Shown in pieces: positions 15,789 through 24,700 of a DNA stretch of 64,000 nt (position 1 is its first letter; each line of letters opens with the position of its first letter). A program made the translations under genes and the position numbers. Below the pieces are notes generated by a model. It was not told the origin of the DNA and ran no database searches. It saw only the letters and a list, made by a program, of their open reading frames with translations. The stretch comes from MFD04716-140 sp963703125 (GTDB lineage Bacteria > Bacteroidota > Bacteroidia > Flavobacteriales > Flavobacteriaceae). Location of the stretch: NCBI GenBank assembly GCA_963703125.1, contig OY969790.1, positions 3,534,001 to 3,598,000 on the forward strand. The letters run 5' to 3'.

Positions 15789-17333
15789 TTACCTCGGTTC
15801 CAAAACAACAAAGGGTATGATCATTTCTTCCAAAGAAACCCCACCATGCTGATACGTATTTCGGTAGTAGCTCACATAATGGTTGTAGTTATTGGGATAT
15901 GCAAAAAAGAGGTCGTTTTTCGCAAAAATATAGGAACTGCTCATATTAATGGAAGGCAAGTGTATTTTTTTTGGATCGCGTGCCTCTAGTACATCCTTTG
16001 GCTCATAGGAAAGACTTCTTCCTGTTTTGTACCTCAGGTTTAAACTGGTTTCCTTGTCCCCGACAACTTTGGAGGGCTGTTTTACATTTATGGTGCCGTG
16101 GTCAGTTGTAATGATTAATTTCATTCCCAAATCCTGTGCCTGTTGTATGATCTCGAGCAAAGGCGAGTTTTTAAACCAACTTTGGGTGAGCGACCGGTAT
16201 GACTTGTCATTTGAGGCCAATTCTTTTATAACATCCATTTCTGTTTTGGAATGGGAAAGCATATCCACAAAATTATAGACGATGACCGTAAGGTCATTTT
16301 CTTTTTGGGACCTGAAATTCTGCGAAAGTTGCTTGCCTTGTTTTAAGCTGCTGATCTTATGGTATTCCCATTTAATATCCATTCCCAACCGCTTGATCTG
16401 TGCCTCGAGAAATTTATCCTCAAAAAGGTTTTTCCCCCCCTCATCCGTATCGTTTTTCCACCATTCAGGGTATTTTTTTTCCATGTCCAAGGGCATCAAG
16501 CCAGAGAAAATGGCATTTCGGGCGTACTGGGTGGCCGTAGGGAGAATACTAAAATAGGATTTTTCCTTACTTTTTTTATAAAAAGATCCAACCGTATCTT
16601 CAAAAGCATACCACTGATCGTACCTCAGATTATCGATGACTACCAAAAGAACAGGCTCATTTTCAACTTCGGGACGTACCCATTCCTTAAAAAGGGTATG
16701 GGACATTATTGGGCCGTCGTGGCCGTTGAACCACTCTTGGTAATTTTTGTCTACAAATTTGCTGAATTGATTGTTCGCTTCGATTTTTTGGGATTCCAGA
16801 ATTTCAAACATACTGTTGTCCTCAATTTCTTCTAAACGTAATTCCCAATAAATAAGCTTCTTGTAAAGTTCTATCCATTCCTCAATAGAATTCACCATTG
16901 AGAGGTCCATCGCTATTTTTCTGAATTCTTGTTGGTAATTGGCGGTAGTTTTTTCCGATACCAATCGCGAATGGTCCAGGTTCTTTTTGAGTGAGAGCAA
17001 TATCTGGTTGGGATTGACCGGTTTAATAAGGTAATCAGCAATTTTGGAACCAATGGCTTCTTCCATTATAAATTCCTCTTCGCTCTTTGTAATCATGACA
17101 ACAGGAATGGAAGAATCAATAATCTTAATTTCGCTTAAAGTCTCCAAACCCGATATTCCGGGCATATTCTCATCCAAAAATATAATATCGACCCTGGTCT
17201 TTATTATTTCTTCCAATGCTTCCTGACCACTTCTACAAGTAACCACCTTATAATTTTTGCCCTCAAGAAAAAGAATGTGCGGTTTTAGCAAATCAATTTC
17301 ATCATCTACCCACAGTATTGTTATTTTGCTCAT
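15789..17333 (-). CDS. porX: PorX-type response regulator with PglZ domain (T9SS regulator)
   Basis: 514 residues. The receiver domain (1-125) has the acidic pocket D10-D11 and phospho-acceptor D54 in FLDENMPG, the switch T/S in MITKSE and the K in IKP. The C-terminal alkaline-phosphatase-like PglZ domain (about 205-514) carries VVIDNLRYDQW, the nucleophile region PTATQYARNAIFSG, and TDHGTINVKQPSKVVGDKETS with conserved metal ligands. PorX is phosphorylated by PorY and regulates type IX secretion and gliding genes; the PglZ domain has oligonucleotide phosphodiesterase activity in the family. PorY is not in the window. It is divergent from the HD phosphohydrolase gene. Confidence 0.93.
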   Translation of the reverse strand: MSKITILWVDDEIDLLKPHILFLEGKNYKVVTCRSGQEALEEIIKTRVDIIFLDENMPGISGLETLSEIKIIDSSIPVVMITKSEEEFIMEEAIGSKIADYLIKPVNPNQILLSLKKNLDHSRLVSEKTTANYQQEFRKIAMDLSMVNSIEEWIELYKKLIYWELRLEEIEDNSMFEILESQKIEANNQFSKFVDKNYQEWFNGHDGPIMSHTLFKEWVRPEVENEPVLLVVIDNLRYDQWYAFEDTVGSFYKKSKEKSYFSILPTATQYARNAIFSGLMPLDMEKKYPEWWKNDTDEGGKNLFEDKFLEAQIKRLGMDIKWEYHKISSLKQGKQLSQNFRSQKENDLTVIVYNFVDMLSHSKTEMDVIKELASNDKSYRSLTQSWFKNSPLLEIIQQAQDLGMKLIITTDHGTINVKQPSKVVGDKETSLNLRYKTGRSLSYEPKDVLEARDPKKIHLPSINMSSSYIFAKNDLFFAYPNNYNHYVSYYRNTYQHGGVSLEEMIIPFVVLEPR

Positions 17334-17439
17334 TTTCCTTTTCTTTATTTCTGAAAGCTAAATTTGACAGCTAAAATCGATACTAAACTTTGTCTTTATT
17401 GCGCCTCAGCTTTATAGGAGGGTTTCAATCCAATTTCCA

Positions 17440-17447
17440 TAACTTTG
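17440..17447 (+). promoter_or_regulatory. Bacteroidota -7 box (TAACTTTG)
   Basis: A perfect TAnnTTTG lying inside the apparent upstream extension of the HD phosphohydrolase frame. It places the transcription start near 17452, which rules out the far-upstream TTG at 17390 and supports the TTG start at 17474. Confidence 0.6.
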
Positions 17448-17473
17448 AATGTTATACAAAAAATATAAGAATC

Positions 17474-18703
17474 TTGCCGGCATCAACTAAGCTTAAAATT
17501 TTTAATGATCCAATTTACGGATTTATTACAATTCCCAGCGGCCTAATTTTCGACCTCATTGCGCATCCCTATTTTCAACGTCTACGAAGAATTTCGCAAA
17601 TGGGACTTTCTTATCTGGTTTTCCCCGGAGCACACCACACTAGATTCCATCATGCTTTAGGGAGCATGCATTTAATGCAGCAAGCGATACAAGTGCTTCG
17701 CTATAAGCGAATAAGCCTGTCAGAAGATGAGGAAGAAGGATTGTTATGTGCCGTTTTATTGCATGATATTGGCCACGGTCCCTTCTCACATGCCATGGAG
17801 AATAGCATTGTTGCCGGTGTTGATCATGAACAGATGTCATTGTTGTTCATGGAGGAGTTAAATAAGAAGTTTAACGGAAGTTTAACCATGGCACTGGAAA
17901 TTTTTAAAGGAGAACACCCTAAAAAATTCTTAAATCAATTGGTATCAAGTCAATTGGATATGGATCGCTTGGACTATCTAAAGCGCGATAGCTTTTATAC
18001 AGGTGTCGCCGAAGGGAATATCAATTCAGAGCGGCTTATAACCATGTTGAACGTGGTGAAAGGTGAATTGGTTGTTGAAGAGAAAGGTATTTATTCCGTG
18101 GAGAAATTCCTAATGGCAAGACGTTTTATGTACTGGCAAGCCTACTTGCATAAAACGAGTTTGGTTGCCGAGCAATTATTGATCAGAATATTAAGGCGGG
18201 CTAGATTTCTTTTAGCCGAAAATATGGAGCTTCCTTGTAGTGAAAACCTGAAATTCTTTTTATGCACTAAAATTGAAGCCAAGAATTTCAGTTCAGAATA
18301 TCTTGAGAGGTTTGCCAAATTGGATGATGTAGATGTATTGGCGGCGATAAAAACTTGGCAGTATGATACTGATTTTATCCTTTCTCATTTATGCCAAATG
18401 ATCATCAATAGACGGTTGCCGCACATAAAAATCAAGGACAAGCCTATAAACAACAGTAAAAAGGAAGCACTTATTCAAGAAATACGAACAAGATTTTCTA
18501 TTTCCAAGGAAGATGCGGGTTATTTTGTTTTTGACGGAACAGTAGAAAATAGGGCATATAATAAGGACAAACAAAATATAAACATACTCAGAAAGAATGG
18601 CAAATTGGTGGATGTGGCCAAGGCTTCCGATCATTTGAACCTAATGACCCTTTCAAATTTAGTGGTGAAGCATTATTTATGCTACCCAAGGGAGAATTTG
18701 TAA
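17474..18703 (+). CDS. HD superfamily phosphohydrolase
   Basis: About 409 residues from a TTG at 17474, chosen because a -7 box at 17440 lies inside the longer frame and because relatives begin a few residues before the NDPIYGFITIP motif. The HD-domain metal ligands are visible in HHTRFHHALGSMHL and LLHDIGHGPFSHAMEN. A second signature SSQLDMDRLDYLKRDSFYTGVAEG is characteristic of the dGTPase/YdhJ-type HD group. It probably hydrolyses a nucleotide or dNTP, substrate unknown. It is divergent from porX and precedes the lpx cluster. No ATG lies near the expected N-terminus. Confidence 0.85.
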   Translation: MPASTKLKIFNDPIYGFITIPSGLIFDLIAHPYFQRLRRISQMGLSYLVFPGAHHTRFHHALGSMHLMQQAIQVLRYKRISLSEDEEEGLLCAVLLHDIGHGPFSHAMENSIVAGVDHEQMSLLFMEELNKKFNGSLTMALEIFKGEHPKKFLNQLVSSQLDMDRLDYLKRDSFYTGVAEGNINSERLITMLNVVKGELVVEEKGIYSVEKFLMARRFMYWQAYLHKTSLVAEQLLIRILRRARFLLAENMELPCSENLKFFLCTKIEAKNFSSEYLERFAKLDDVDVLAAIKTWQYDTDFILSHLCQMIINRRLPHIKIKDKPINNSKKEALIQEIRTRFSISKEDAGYFVFDGTVENRAYNKDKQNINILRKNGKLVDVAKASDHLNLMTLSNLVVKHYLCYPRENL

Positions 18704-18804
18704 ACTTTCCAATAGGGATAGTAACATAAATGGGTTTAAGGAAAATTTGCAAGTTGTTTTTATCTGTCCGGGCTTATTATTTTATTAGGTTAACCAATTT
18801 TTCT

Positions 18805-18812
18805 TACTTTTG
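18805..18812 (+). promoter_or_regulatory. Bacteroidota -7 box (TACTTTTG), leaderless lpxD promoter
   Basis: A perfect TAnnTTTG whose last base is only 5 nt before the lpxD ATG at 18818, so transcription should start at or next to the start codon. Confidence 0.6.
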
Positions 18813-18817
18813 TGCCC

Positions 18818-19840
18818 ATGGTATTTACAGCAGGTCAAATTGCGGGTATCTTGGAGGGGGAAGTCGAAGGAAATCCAGAGATAGCCGTCCATAAATTGGC
18901 GAAGATAGAAGAGGGGGAGCAAGGTTCTCTAACCTTTCTTTCCAATCCCAAATACACTTCGTATATCTATACCACAAAAGCTTCAATTACCATAGTAAAC
19001 AAAGATTTTATTCCAGACGGTATATTATCCACTACCTTAATAAAAGTAGAGGACGCCTATGAGTCGTTTTCCAAGTTATTACAGTATTATAATCAAGTAA
19101 AAAGCGTCAAAACAGGTATTGAAAATCCCGTTTACATATCTGAGACGGCCAAGTACGGAAAAGATTTCTATTTAGGGGCATTTTCTTACCTGGGCGATAA
19201 CGTAACAATAGGCAACAATGTAAAATTATATCCCAATGTATATATTGGCGACAATGTTACCATTGCCGACAATGTAGTTGTTTTTGCTGGCGCAAAGGTG
19301 TATTCAGAAACCATAATTGGCAATAATTGCGTAATACATGGTGGGGTAATTTTGGGGTCGGATGGTTTTGGCTTTTCACCCAGTAAAAATGGCACTTTTA
19401 CCAAGGTGCCGCAAACAGGAAATGTGATTTTGGAAGATGACGTTGACATAGGTGCCGGAACAACCATTGATCGTGCTACCCTAGGCTCCACTATTTTGCG
19501 GAAAGGGGTAAAATTGGATAATCAAATTCAAATTGCCCACAATGTTGAAATCGGGGAGCATACCGTAATCGCGGCCCAAACGGGTGTGGCGGGGTCTACC
19601 AAAATAGGCAAGCGTTGTATGATAGGTGGCCAAGTCGGAATTGTGGGGCACATAACCATTGGGGACAATGTGAGGATACAGGCCCAGTCCGGAATAGGTA
19701 GAAATGTGAAAGACAACGAAGTGCTGCAGGGATCCCCAGCGTTTAATTATGGGGATTATAATAAAGCCTACGTACATTTCAAAAATTTGCAGAAGACAAT
19801 AGATAGGATTGACAAACTGGAAAAAAAAGATTTAGGGTGA
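18818..19840 (+). CDS. lpxD: UDP-3-O-(3-hydroxyacyl)glucosamine N-acyltransferase
   Basis: About 340 residues from the ATG at 18818; the GTG two codons earlier lies in the promoter box. Third acyl step of lipid A synthesis. An N-terminal uridine-binding domain (about 1-100, FTAGQIAGILEGEVEGNPE, LTFLSNPKY) is followed by a left-handed beta-helix of hexapeptide repeats (about 100-300). The catalytic histidine lies in IQIAHNVEIGEHTVIAAQ. It ends with an alpha-helical C-terminal segment. It overlaps lpxC/fabZ by 4 bases (GTGA), so the lpx genes form an operon. Confidence 0.95.
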   Translation: MVFTAGQIAGILEGEVEGNPEIAVHKLAKIEEGEQGSLTFLSNPKYTSYIYTTKASITIVNKDFIPDGILSTTLIKVEDAYESFSKLLQYYNQVKSVKTGIENPVYISETAKYGKDFYLGAFSYLGDNVTIGNNVKLYPNVYIGDNVTIADNVVVFAGAKVYSETIIGNNCVIHGGVILGSDGFGFSPSKNGTFTKVPQTGNVILEDDVDIGAGTTIDRATLGSTILRKGVKLDNQIQIAHNVEIGEHTVIAAQTGVAGSTKIGKRCMIGGQVGIVGHITIGDNVRIQAQSGIGRNVKDNEVLQGSPAFNYGDYNKAYVHFKNLQKTIDRIDKLEKKDLG

Positions 19841-21237
19841 ATAAAATTAAAATGAAGCAGCGCACCATTGGATCTGAAGTCGTGCTGACGGGCGTAGGAC
19901 TTCACACAGGTGAAAACGTGACTTTGAAATTTGTGCCTGCCCCTGAAAACCATGGGTATGCATTTAAGCGTGTTGATCTTGAGGGTGAGCCGGTCATAGA
20001 GGCCGATGCCAATTATGTTGTGAACACACAACGTGGTACAAATCTTGAAAAAAGGGGTGTCAAAATACAGACTTCCGAACATGTTTTGGCCGCATTGGTG
20101 GGTTTGGAGATCGATAACGTGCTTATTGAACTAAACGCCCCTGAGCCACCCATTTTGGACGGTTCTTCAAAGTATTTCGTGGAGGCTTTGGAAAAAGCAG
20201 GCATTGTTGAACAAGATGCGGAAAGGGAAGTTTATATAGTCAAAGAGGTAATATCATATAAAGATGAGAATACCGGTAGCGAAATTACGGTAATCCCTTC
20301 AAGCGAATACGTGGTTACTGCAATGGTTGATTTTGGTACTAAAGTCTTGGGAACTCAAAATGCCACGCTTGAAAAACTATCGGATTTTAAGAAAGAAATT
20401 GCAGATGCCAGAACGTTCAGTTTTTTGCATGAGTTGGAAATGCTCCTCGAAAATGGACTCATTAAAGGCGGAGATTTGAACAATGCCATTGTTTACGTTG
20501 ACAAAGAGATTTCCGAGGCTACCATGAAAAAGCTTGAGAAGGCTTTCAACAAGGAAAAATTGTCAGTAAAACCAAATGGTATATTAGACAACCTTACACT
20601 TCACCAGCCGAACGAAGCTGCACGCCATAAACTCTTGGATGTTATTGGCGACTTGGCCTTAGCGGGGACGAGAATCCAGGGAAAGGTTATTGCCAATAAG
20701 CCAGGACACTTTGTAAACACACAATTTGCCAAGAAACTTGCTAAAATTATTAAGATGGAAAAGCGAAGCAACGTTCCGCATTACGACTTGAACCAGCCTC
20801 CATTGATGGACATACATCAAATTATGGCCATGCTGCCACACAGACCTCCATTCTTGTTGATAGACCGCATATTAGAATTATCGGAAAGTCACGTGGTGGG
20901 TATGAAAAATGTCACCATGAACGAGCCATTTTTTGTGGGTCACTTTCCTGGGGCTCCGGTTATGCCAGGTGTGCTTCAAGTTGAAGCCATGGCGCAAACA
21001 GGCGGTATTTTGGTGCTCAGCACTGTACCAGATCCCGAAAACTACCTGACATTGTTTATGAAGATCGATAAGGTTAAGTTTAAACAACAAGTATTGCCTG
21101 GGGATACCTTAATATTCCATTGTAGCTTAATAACACCAATTAGGCGCGGAATTTGTCACATGCAAGCCTATGCCTATGCAAATGATAAATTGGTCAGTGA
21201 GGCCGAAATGATGGCCCAAATTGTTAAAAGAACTTAG
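19837..21237 (+). CDS. lpxC/fabZ: Bifunctional UDP-3-O-acyl-N-acetylglucosamine deacetylase / 3-hydroxyacyl-ACP dehydratase
   Basis: 466 residues. The N-terminal LpxC domain (about 1-310) commits to lipid A: GVGLHTGENVTLKF, the zinc ligands in TSEHVLAAL and in PNEAARHKLLDVIGDLAL. The C-terminal FabZ domain (about 325-466) has the catalytic H in LPHRPPFLLIDRI and PGAPVMPGVLQVEAMAQTGG with the catalytic Glu. The fusion is typical of Bacteroidota and balances lipid A against fatty-acid synthesis at the hydroxyacyl branch. The GTG at 19837 overlaps lpxD's stop (GTGA); an ATG at 19852 is an alternative start. Confidence 0.95.
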   Translation: MNKIKMKQRTIGSEVVLTGVGLHTGENVTLKFVPAPENHGYAFKRVDLEGEPVIEADANYVVNTQRGTNLEKRGVKIQTSEHVLAALVGLEIDNVLIELNAPEPPILDGSSKYFVEALEKAGIVEQDAEREVYIVKEVISYKDENTGSEITVIPSSEYVVTAMVDFGTKVLGTQNATLEKLSDFKKEIADARTFSFLHELEMLLENGLIKGGDLNNAIVYVDKEISEATMKKLEKAFNKEKLSVKPNGILDNLTLHQPNEAARHKLLDVIGDLALAGTRIQGKVIANKPGHFVNTQFAKKLAKIIKMEKRSNVPHYDLNQPPLMDIHQIMAMLPHRPPFLLIDRILELSESHVVGMKNVTMNEPFFVGHFPGAPVMPGVLQVEAMAQTGGILVLSTVPDPENYLTLFMKIDKVKFKQQVLPGDTLIFHCSLITPIRRGICHMQAYAYANDKLVSEAEMMAQIVKRT

Positions 21238-21238
21238 A

Positions 21239-22024
21239 ATGAACCAACCCTTAGCCTATATTCATCCAGGCGCAAAGATTTCAAAAAATGTAGTAGTAGA
21301 ACCGTTCACTACTATCCATAATAATGTTACAATAGGGGACGGTACTTGGATCGGTTCCAATGTAACCATAATGGAAGGGGCGAGAATAGGCAAAAATTGT
21401 AATATTTTTCCTGGGGCCGTCATTTCTGCACCTCCTCAGGATTTAAAGTATAACGGAGAGGAAACGACCGTTGAAATTGGGGATAATACCACAATTCGAG
21501 AGTGCGCCACTATTCACAAAGGAACTTCGGATAGGAATAAAACGGTCATTGGAAAAAATTGCCTTATAATGGCTTATTGTCATGTCGCACACGATTGTAT
21601 CGTTGGGAACAATTGCATTTTTTCCAATAATTCCACCTTGGCGGGTCATGTTTCTATTGGTGATAATGTGATATTGGCCGGTTTGGTTGCTGTACACCAA
21701 TTTGTTTCGATCGGTCAGCATGCTTTTGTAACAGGAGGCTCCTTGGTAAGAAAGGATGTGCCACCCTATGTAAAAGCGGCAAGAGAACCTTTATCCTATG
21801 TGGGTATAAATTCAGTTGGGCTCCGAAGAAGAGGTTATGAATCTGAAAAGATTCGGGAAATACAGAATATATATCGAATTTTATATCAAAAAAATTACAA
21901 CAATACGCAGGCAGTACAAATAATCGAAGCGGAAATGGAGGCAACTCCCGAACGTGACGAAATATTACAGTTCATAAGGGATTCGCAGCGTGGAATTATG
22001 AAGGGATATTTCAGTACAACTTAA
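21239..22024 (+). CDS. lpxA: UDP-N-acetylglucosamine acyltransferase
   Basis: 261 residues from the ATG at 21239, one base after the lpxC/fabZ stop codon; a longer in-frame start would overlap the fabZ coding end. First step of lipid A synthesis. Left-handed beta-helix (about 1-185) with hexapeptides such as IGDGTWIGSNV, MAYCHVAHDCIVGNNCIFSNNSTLAGHV containing the catalytic His, and VHQFVSIG. The helical C-terminus begins LRRRGYESEKIREIQ. Length and motif order are standard. Confidence 0.95.
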   Translation: MNQPLAYIHPGAKISKNVVVEPFTTIHNNVTIGDGTWIGSNVTIMEGARIGKNCNIFPGAVISAPPQDLKYNGEETTVEIGDNTTIRECATIHKGTSDRNKTVIGKNCLIMAYCHVAHDCIVGNNCIFSNNSTLAGHVSIGDNVILAGLVAVHQFVSIGQHAFVTGGSLVRKDVPPYVKAAREPLSYVGINSVGLRRRGYESEKIREIQNIYRILYQKNYNNTQAVQIIEAEMEATPERDEILQFIRDSQRGIMKGYFSTT

Positions 22025-22032
22025 ATAATTAT

Positions 22033-22599
22033 ATGGCATCAACATCAGACATTAGAAAAGGATTGTGCATTAGGTACAATAATGACATTTATAAAATAAT
22101 CGAGTTTTTACATGTAAAACCTGGAAAAGGGCCAGCATTTGTCCGTACAAAACTCAGAAGTGTTACGAATGGCAAAGTGTTGGACAATACGTTCTCCGCT
22201 GGACACAAAATCGAAGATGTACGCGTTGAAACCCGCAACTATCAATTTCTGTATGCCGAGGGCGAAACATTCCACTTTATGAATACCGATGATTACAACC
22301 AGATAACCCTGCAAGAAAAGGCCTTGGATGCACCAGGGCTTCTAAAAGAAGGCGAGGTTGTAACCATTCTTTTTAATACGGAGGACAGCATGCCTTTGTC
22401 GGTAGATATGCCGGCCAGTGTCATTTTGGAAGTCACATATGCCGAACCAGGGGTAAAAGGGAATACGGCTACCAATGCCACCAAACCGGCTAAAGTTGAG
22501 ACTGGGGCCGAAGTGAACGTTCCACTTTTTATCAATGAAGGTGACAAAATAAAAGTAGATACAGCCACAGGATCATACATGGAAAGGGTGAAGGAGTAG
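22033..22599 (+). CDS. efp: Translation elongation factor P
   Basis: 188 residues, the usual length. Three OB-like beta domains: KOW-like (1-65) with ASTSDIRKGLCIRYNNDIYKIIEFLHVKPGKGPAF and the modifiable loop lysine in KPGKGP; the middle domain; and the C-terminal INEGDKIKVDTATGSYMERVKE signature. EF-P rescues ribosomes at polyproline. It lies 8 bases after lpxA, so is in the lpx operon, a pairing common in Bacteroidota. Confidence 0.96.
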   Translation: MASTSDIRKGLCIRYNNDIYKIIEFLHVKPGKGPAFVRTKLRSVTNGKVLDNTFSAGHKIEDVRVETRNYQFLYAEGETFHFMNTDDYNQITLQEKALDAPGLLKEGEVVTILFNTEDSMPLSVDMPASVILEVTYAEPGVKGNTATNATKPAKVETGAEVNVPLFINEGDKIKVDTATGSYMERVKE

Positions 22600-22661
22600 A
22601 ATGCAAACATTCAAGAACTTTTTTAAAACCTTCATTTGAGTAATTTAATTCAAACAGTCAA

Positions 22662-23591
22662 TTGAGATTTCCAACGCCCTATTCTTTAAAACAAATCGCG
22701 ACCATAATTGATTGTGAGTATATTGGCAGTGACGATTGCCCTGTGTTGGGCATGAATGAGATCCATGTTGTCAGGGAAGGGGAAATTGTATTTGTTGATC
22801 ATCCCAAATATTATGACAAAGCCCTGAAATCGGCTGCGACCATTGTCATGATAAATAAAAAGGTGGATTGCCCCGAAGGCAAAGCACTACTTTTATCGGA
22901 TGATCCTTTTAGGGATTTTAATAAGCTAACACATTTTTTCAGACCATTTGAAGAATCCACAAAAACTATTGCCCCCTCTTCCCAGATAGGTAAAAACACG
23001 ATCGTTCAACCGAATACGTTTATTGGACACAACGTTGTTATCGGGGAGAATTGTCTCATTCATTCCAATGTTTCTATTTATGACAATTGTGTAATTGGTA
23101 ATAATGTCACCATACACGCCGGAACTGTTTTGGGCTCAGATGCATTCTATTATAAAAAAAGGGTTGAGGGTTTTGACAAATTGCTTTCCGGGGGAAGGGT
23201 GGTTCTTGAGGATAATGTTGAGATAGGCGCATTGTGTACGATAGACAAAGGAGTTACGGGCGATACTACTATTAAAAAAGGAACTAAACTCGACAATCAG
23301 GTTCATGTAGGCCATGATACTGTAATTGGTGAAAAATGCCTGATTGCATCACAAACGGGTATTGCCGGGTGTGTAATTATCGAAGACGGGGTCACACTTT
23401 GGGGACAGGTGGGCACCAATAGCGGGATAACCATCGGCAAAAATGCTGTCATCATGGGCCAGACAGGAGTAACAAAATCCGTTGCTGGCGGAAAGAGCTA
23501 CTTTGGTACACCTATTGAGGAATCGCGTGAAAAATTAAAGCAACTTGCTTACATAAAGAAGATTCCGTACATATTGAAAAAATTAGAATAA
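22662..23591 (+). CDS. Second LpxD-like acyltransferase
   Basis: 309 residues from a TTG start (no suitable ATG; the first conserved motif RFPTPYSLKQIA follows at once). Architecture is as in LpxD: an N-terminal domain about 1-95 (VDHPKYYDKALKSAATIVMI) and a beta-helix to about 280 with LDNQVHVGHDTVIGEKCLIASQTGIAG including the candidate catalytic His. It lacks the C-terminal helical bundle length of true LpxD. It may acylate another sugar nucleotide or be a second LpxD of different chain specificity; the role is unproven. It closes the lpx-efp cluster. Confidence 0.8.
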   Translation: MRFPTPYSLKQIATIIDCEYIGSDDCPVLGMNEIHVVREGEIVFVDHPKYYDKALKSAATIVMINKKVDCPEGKALLLSDDPFRDFNKLTHFFRPFEESTKTIAPSSQIGKNTIVQPNTFIGHNVVIGENCLIHSNVSIYDNCVIGNNVTIHAGTVLGSDAFYYKKRVEGFDKLLSGGRVVLEDNVEIGALCTIDKGVTGDTTIKKGTKLDNQVHVGHDTVIGEKCLIASQTGIAGCVIIEDGVTLWGQVGTNSGITIGKNAVIMGQTGVTKSVAGGKSYFGTPIEESREKLKQLAYIKKIPYILKKLE

Positions 23592-23628
23592 TAAATTGGT
23601 TATCCTTTATAAATCGATTTCAAACCTA

Positions 23629-23636
23629 TATTTTTG
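23629..23636 (+). promoter_or_regulatory. Bacteroidota -7 box (TATTTTTG)
   Basis: A perfect TAnnTTTG 60 bases before the sucD ATG. Confidence 0.5.
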
Positions 23637-23696
23637 CGTTTTCATTAGCTTTTAGGAATATAAAATCACAATAAATAAACTTGAAACCAAAACGAA

Positions 23697-24569
23697 ATGA
23701 GTGTTCTAGTTAATAAAAAATCAAATATAATCGTACAAGGTTTTACCGGTAGCGAGGGCACTTTCCACGCCGAACAAATGATTGAATACGGCACCAATGT
23801 TGTTGGAGGGGTTACCCCAGGGAAAGGTGGCCAAGAACATTTGGGCAAACCTGTTTTTAATACCGTTGCCGAAGCTGTTGAAAAAGTTGGGGCTGATACT
23901 ACTATCATATTTGTGCCACCTGCATTTGCAGCTGATGCCATTATGGAAGCTGCCAGTGCCGGAATCAAGGTTATTATAACGATTACCGAGGGAATCCCAG
24001 TTGCGGATATGGTGAAGGCTTATGATTATATTAAGGATAAAGATTGTCGTTTAATCGGTCCAAACTGCCCTGGGGTAATTACACCTGGTGAAGCAAAAGT
24101 GGGTATTATGCCGGGTTTTGTGTTTAAAAAAGGACATGTAGGAATCGTTTCAAAATCAGGGACCCTTACATACGAAGCCGCAGATCAAGTGGTGCGACAA
24201 GGTTTGGGGATCACGACAGCCATAGGAATTGGCGGAGACCCAATTATTGGAACCACTACAAAAGAGGCTGTGGAATTATTGATCAATGATCCAGAAACCC
24301 ATTGCGTGGTCATGATCGGTGAGATTGGCGGTCAACTTGAAGCTGAGGCGGCCAAATGGTACAAGAATAGTGGCAGTAAAAAACCAATAATAGGATTTAT
24401 TGCGGGAGAAACTGCGCCAGCAGGACGTACTATGGGGCATGCAGGTGCCATTGTCGGTGGAAGTGATGATACGGCACAGGCCAAAAAGAGAATTATGAGG
24501 GAGTGTGGAATTCATGTTGTTGATTCACCTGCTGAAATTGGTAAAAAAGTGAAAGAAGTAATGGGGTAA
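23697..24569 (+). CDS. sucD: Succinate-CoA ligase, ADP/GDP-forming, alpha subunit
   Basis: 290 residues. CoA-binding Rossmann domain (GFTGSEGTFHAEQMIEYGTNVVGGVTPGKGGQ), the IGPNCPGVITPGEAKVGIMP loop, and the phosphohistidine segment in GHAGAIVGG (His about 247). TCA-cycle step giving ATP/GTP from succinyl-CoA. sucC is not adjacent in the window, which is usual in this phylum. It has its own promoter and is followed by a strong terminator, so it is monocistronic. Confidence 0.96.
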   Translation: MSVLVNKKSNIIVQGFTGSEGTFHAEQMIEYGTNVVGGVTPGKGGQEHLGKPVFNTVAEAVEKVGADTTIIFVPPAFAADAIMEAASAGIKVIITITEGIPVADMVKAYDYIKDKDCRLIGPNCPGVITPGEAKVGIMPGFVFKKGHVGIVSKSGTLTYEAADQVVRQGLGITTAIGIGGDPIIGTTTKEAVELLINDPETHCVVMIGEIGGQLEAEAAKWYKNSGSKKPIIGFIAGETAPAGRTMGHAGAIVGGSDDTAQAKKRIMRECGIHVVDSPAEIGKKVKEVMG

Positions 24570-24590
24570 CCTTATTACAATGAAATAAGA

Positions 24591-24613
24591 AAATCCCGTA
24601 CACAACGGGATTT
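24591..24613 (+). terminator. Intrinsic terminator after sucD
   Basis: A 9-bp perfect stem, AAATCCCGT / ACGGGATTT, with loop ACACA and a following run of T. Confidence 0.92.
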
Positions 24614-24640
24614 TTTTTAGCCATTAAATGAAACAAAACT

Positions 24641-24648
24641 TATATTTG
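24641..24648 (+). promoter_or_regulatory. Bacteroidota -7 box (TATATTTG)
   Basis: A perfect TAnnTTTG 52 bases before the fabG ATG, after the sucD terminator. Confidence 0.55.
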
Positions 24649-24700
24649 AATCGTAGCCGATTATAAAACCATTTCCAACATACCTTTAACTAGGAACTAT

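Noticed and set aside
17390..17473. TTG start at 17390 for the HD phosphohydrolase
   Set aside because: A -7 box lies inside this segment at 17440 and the residues do not match known N-termini.
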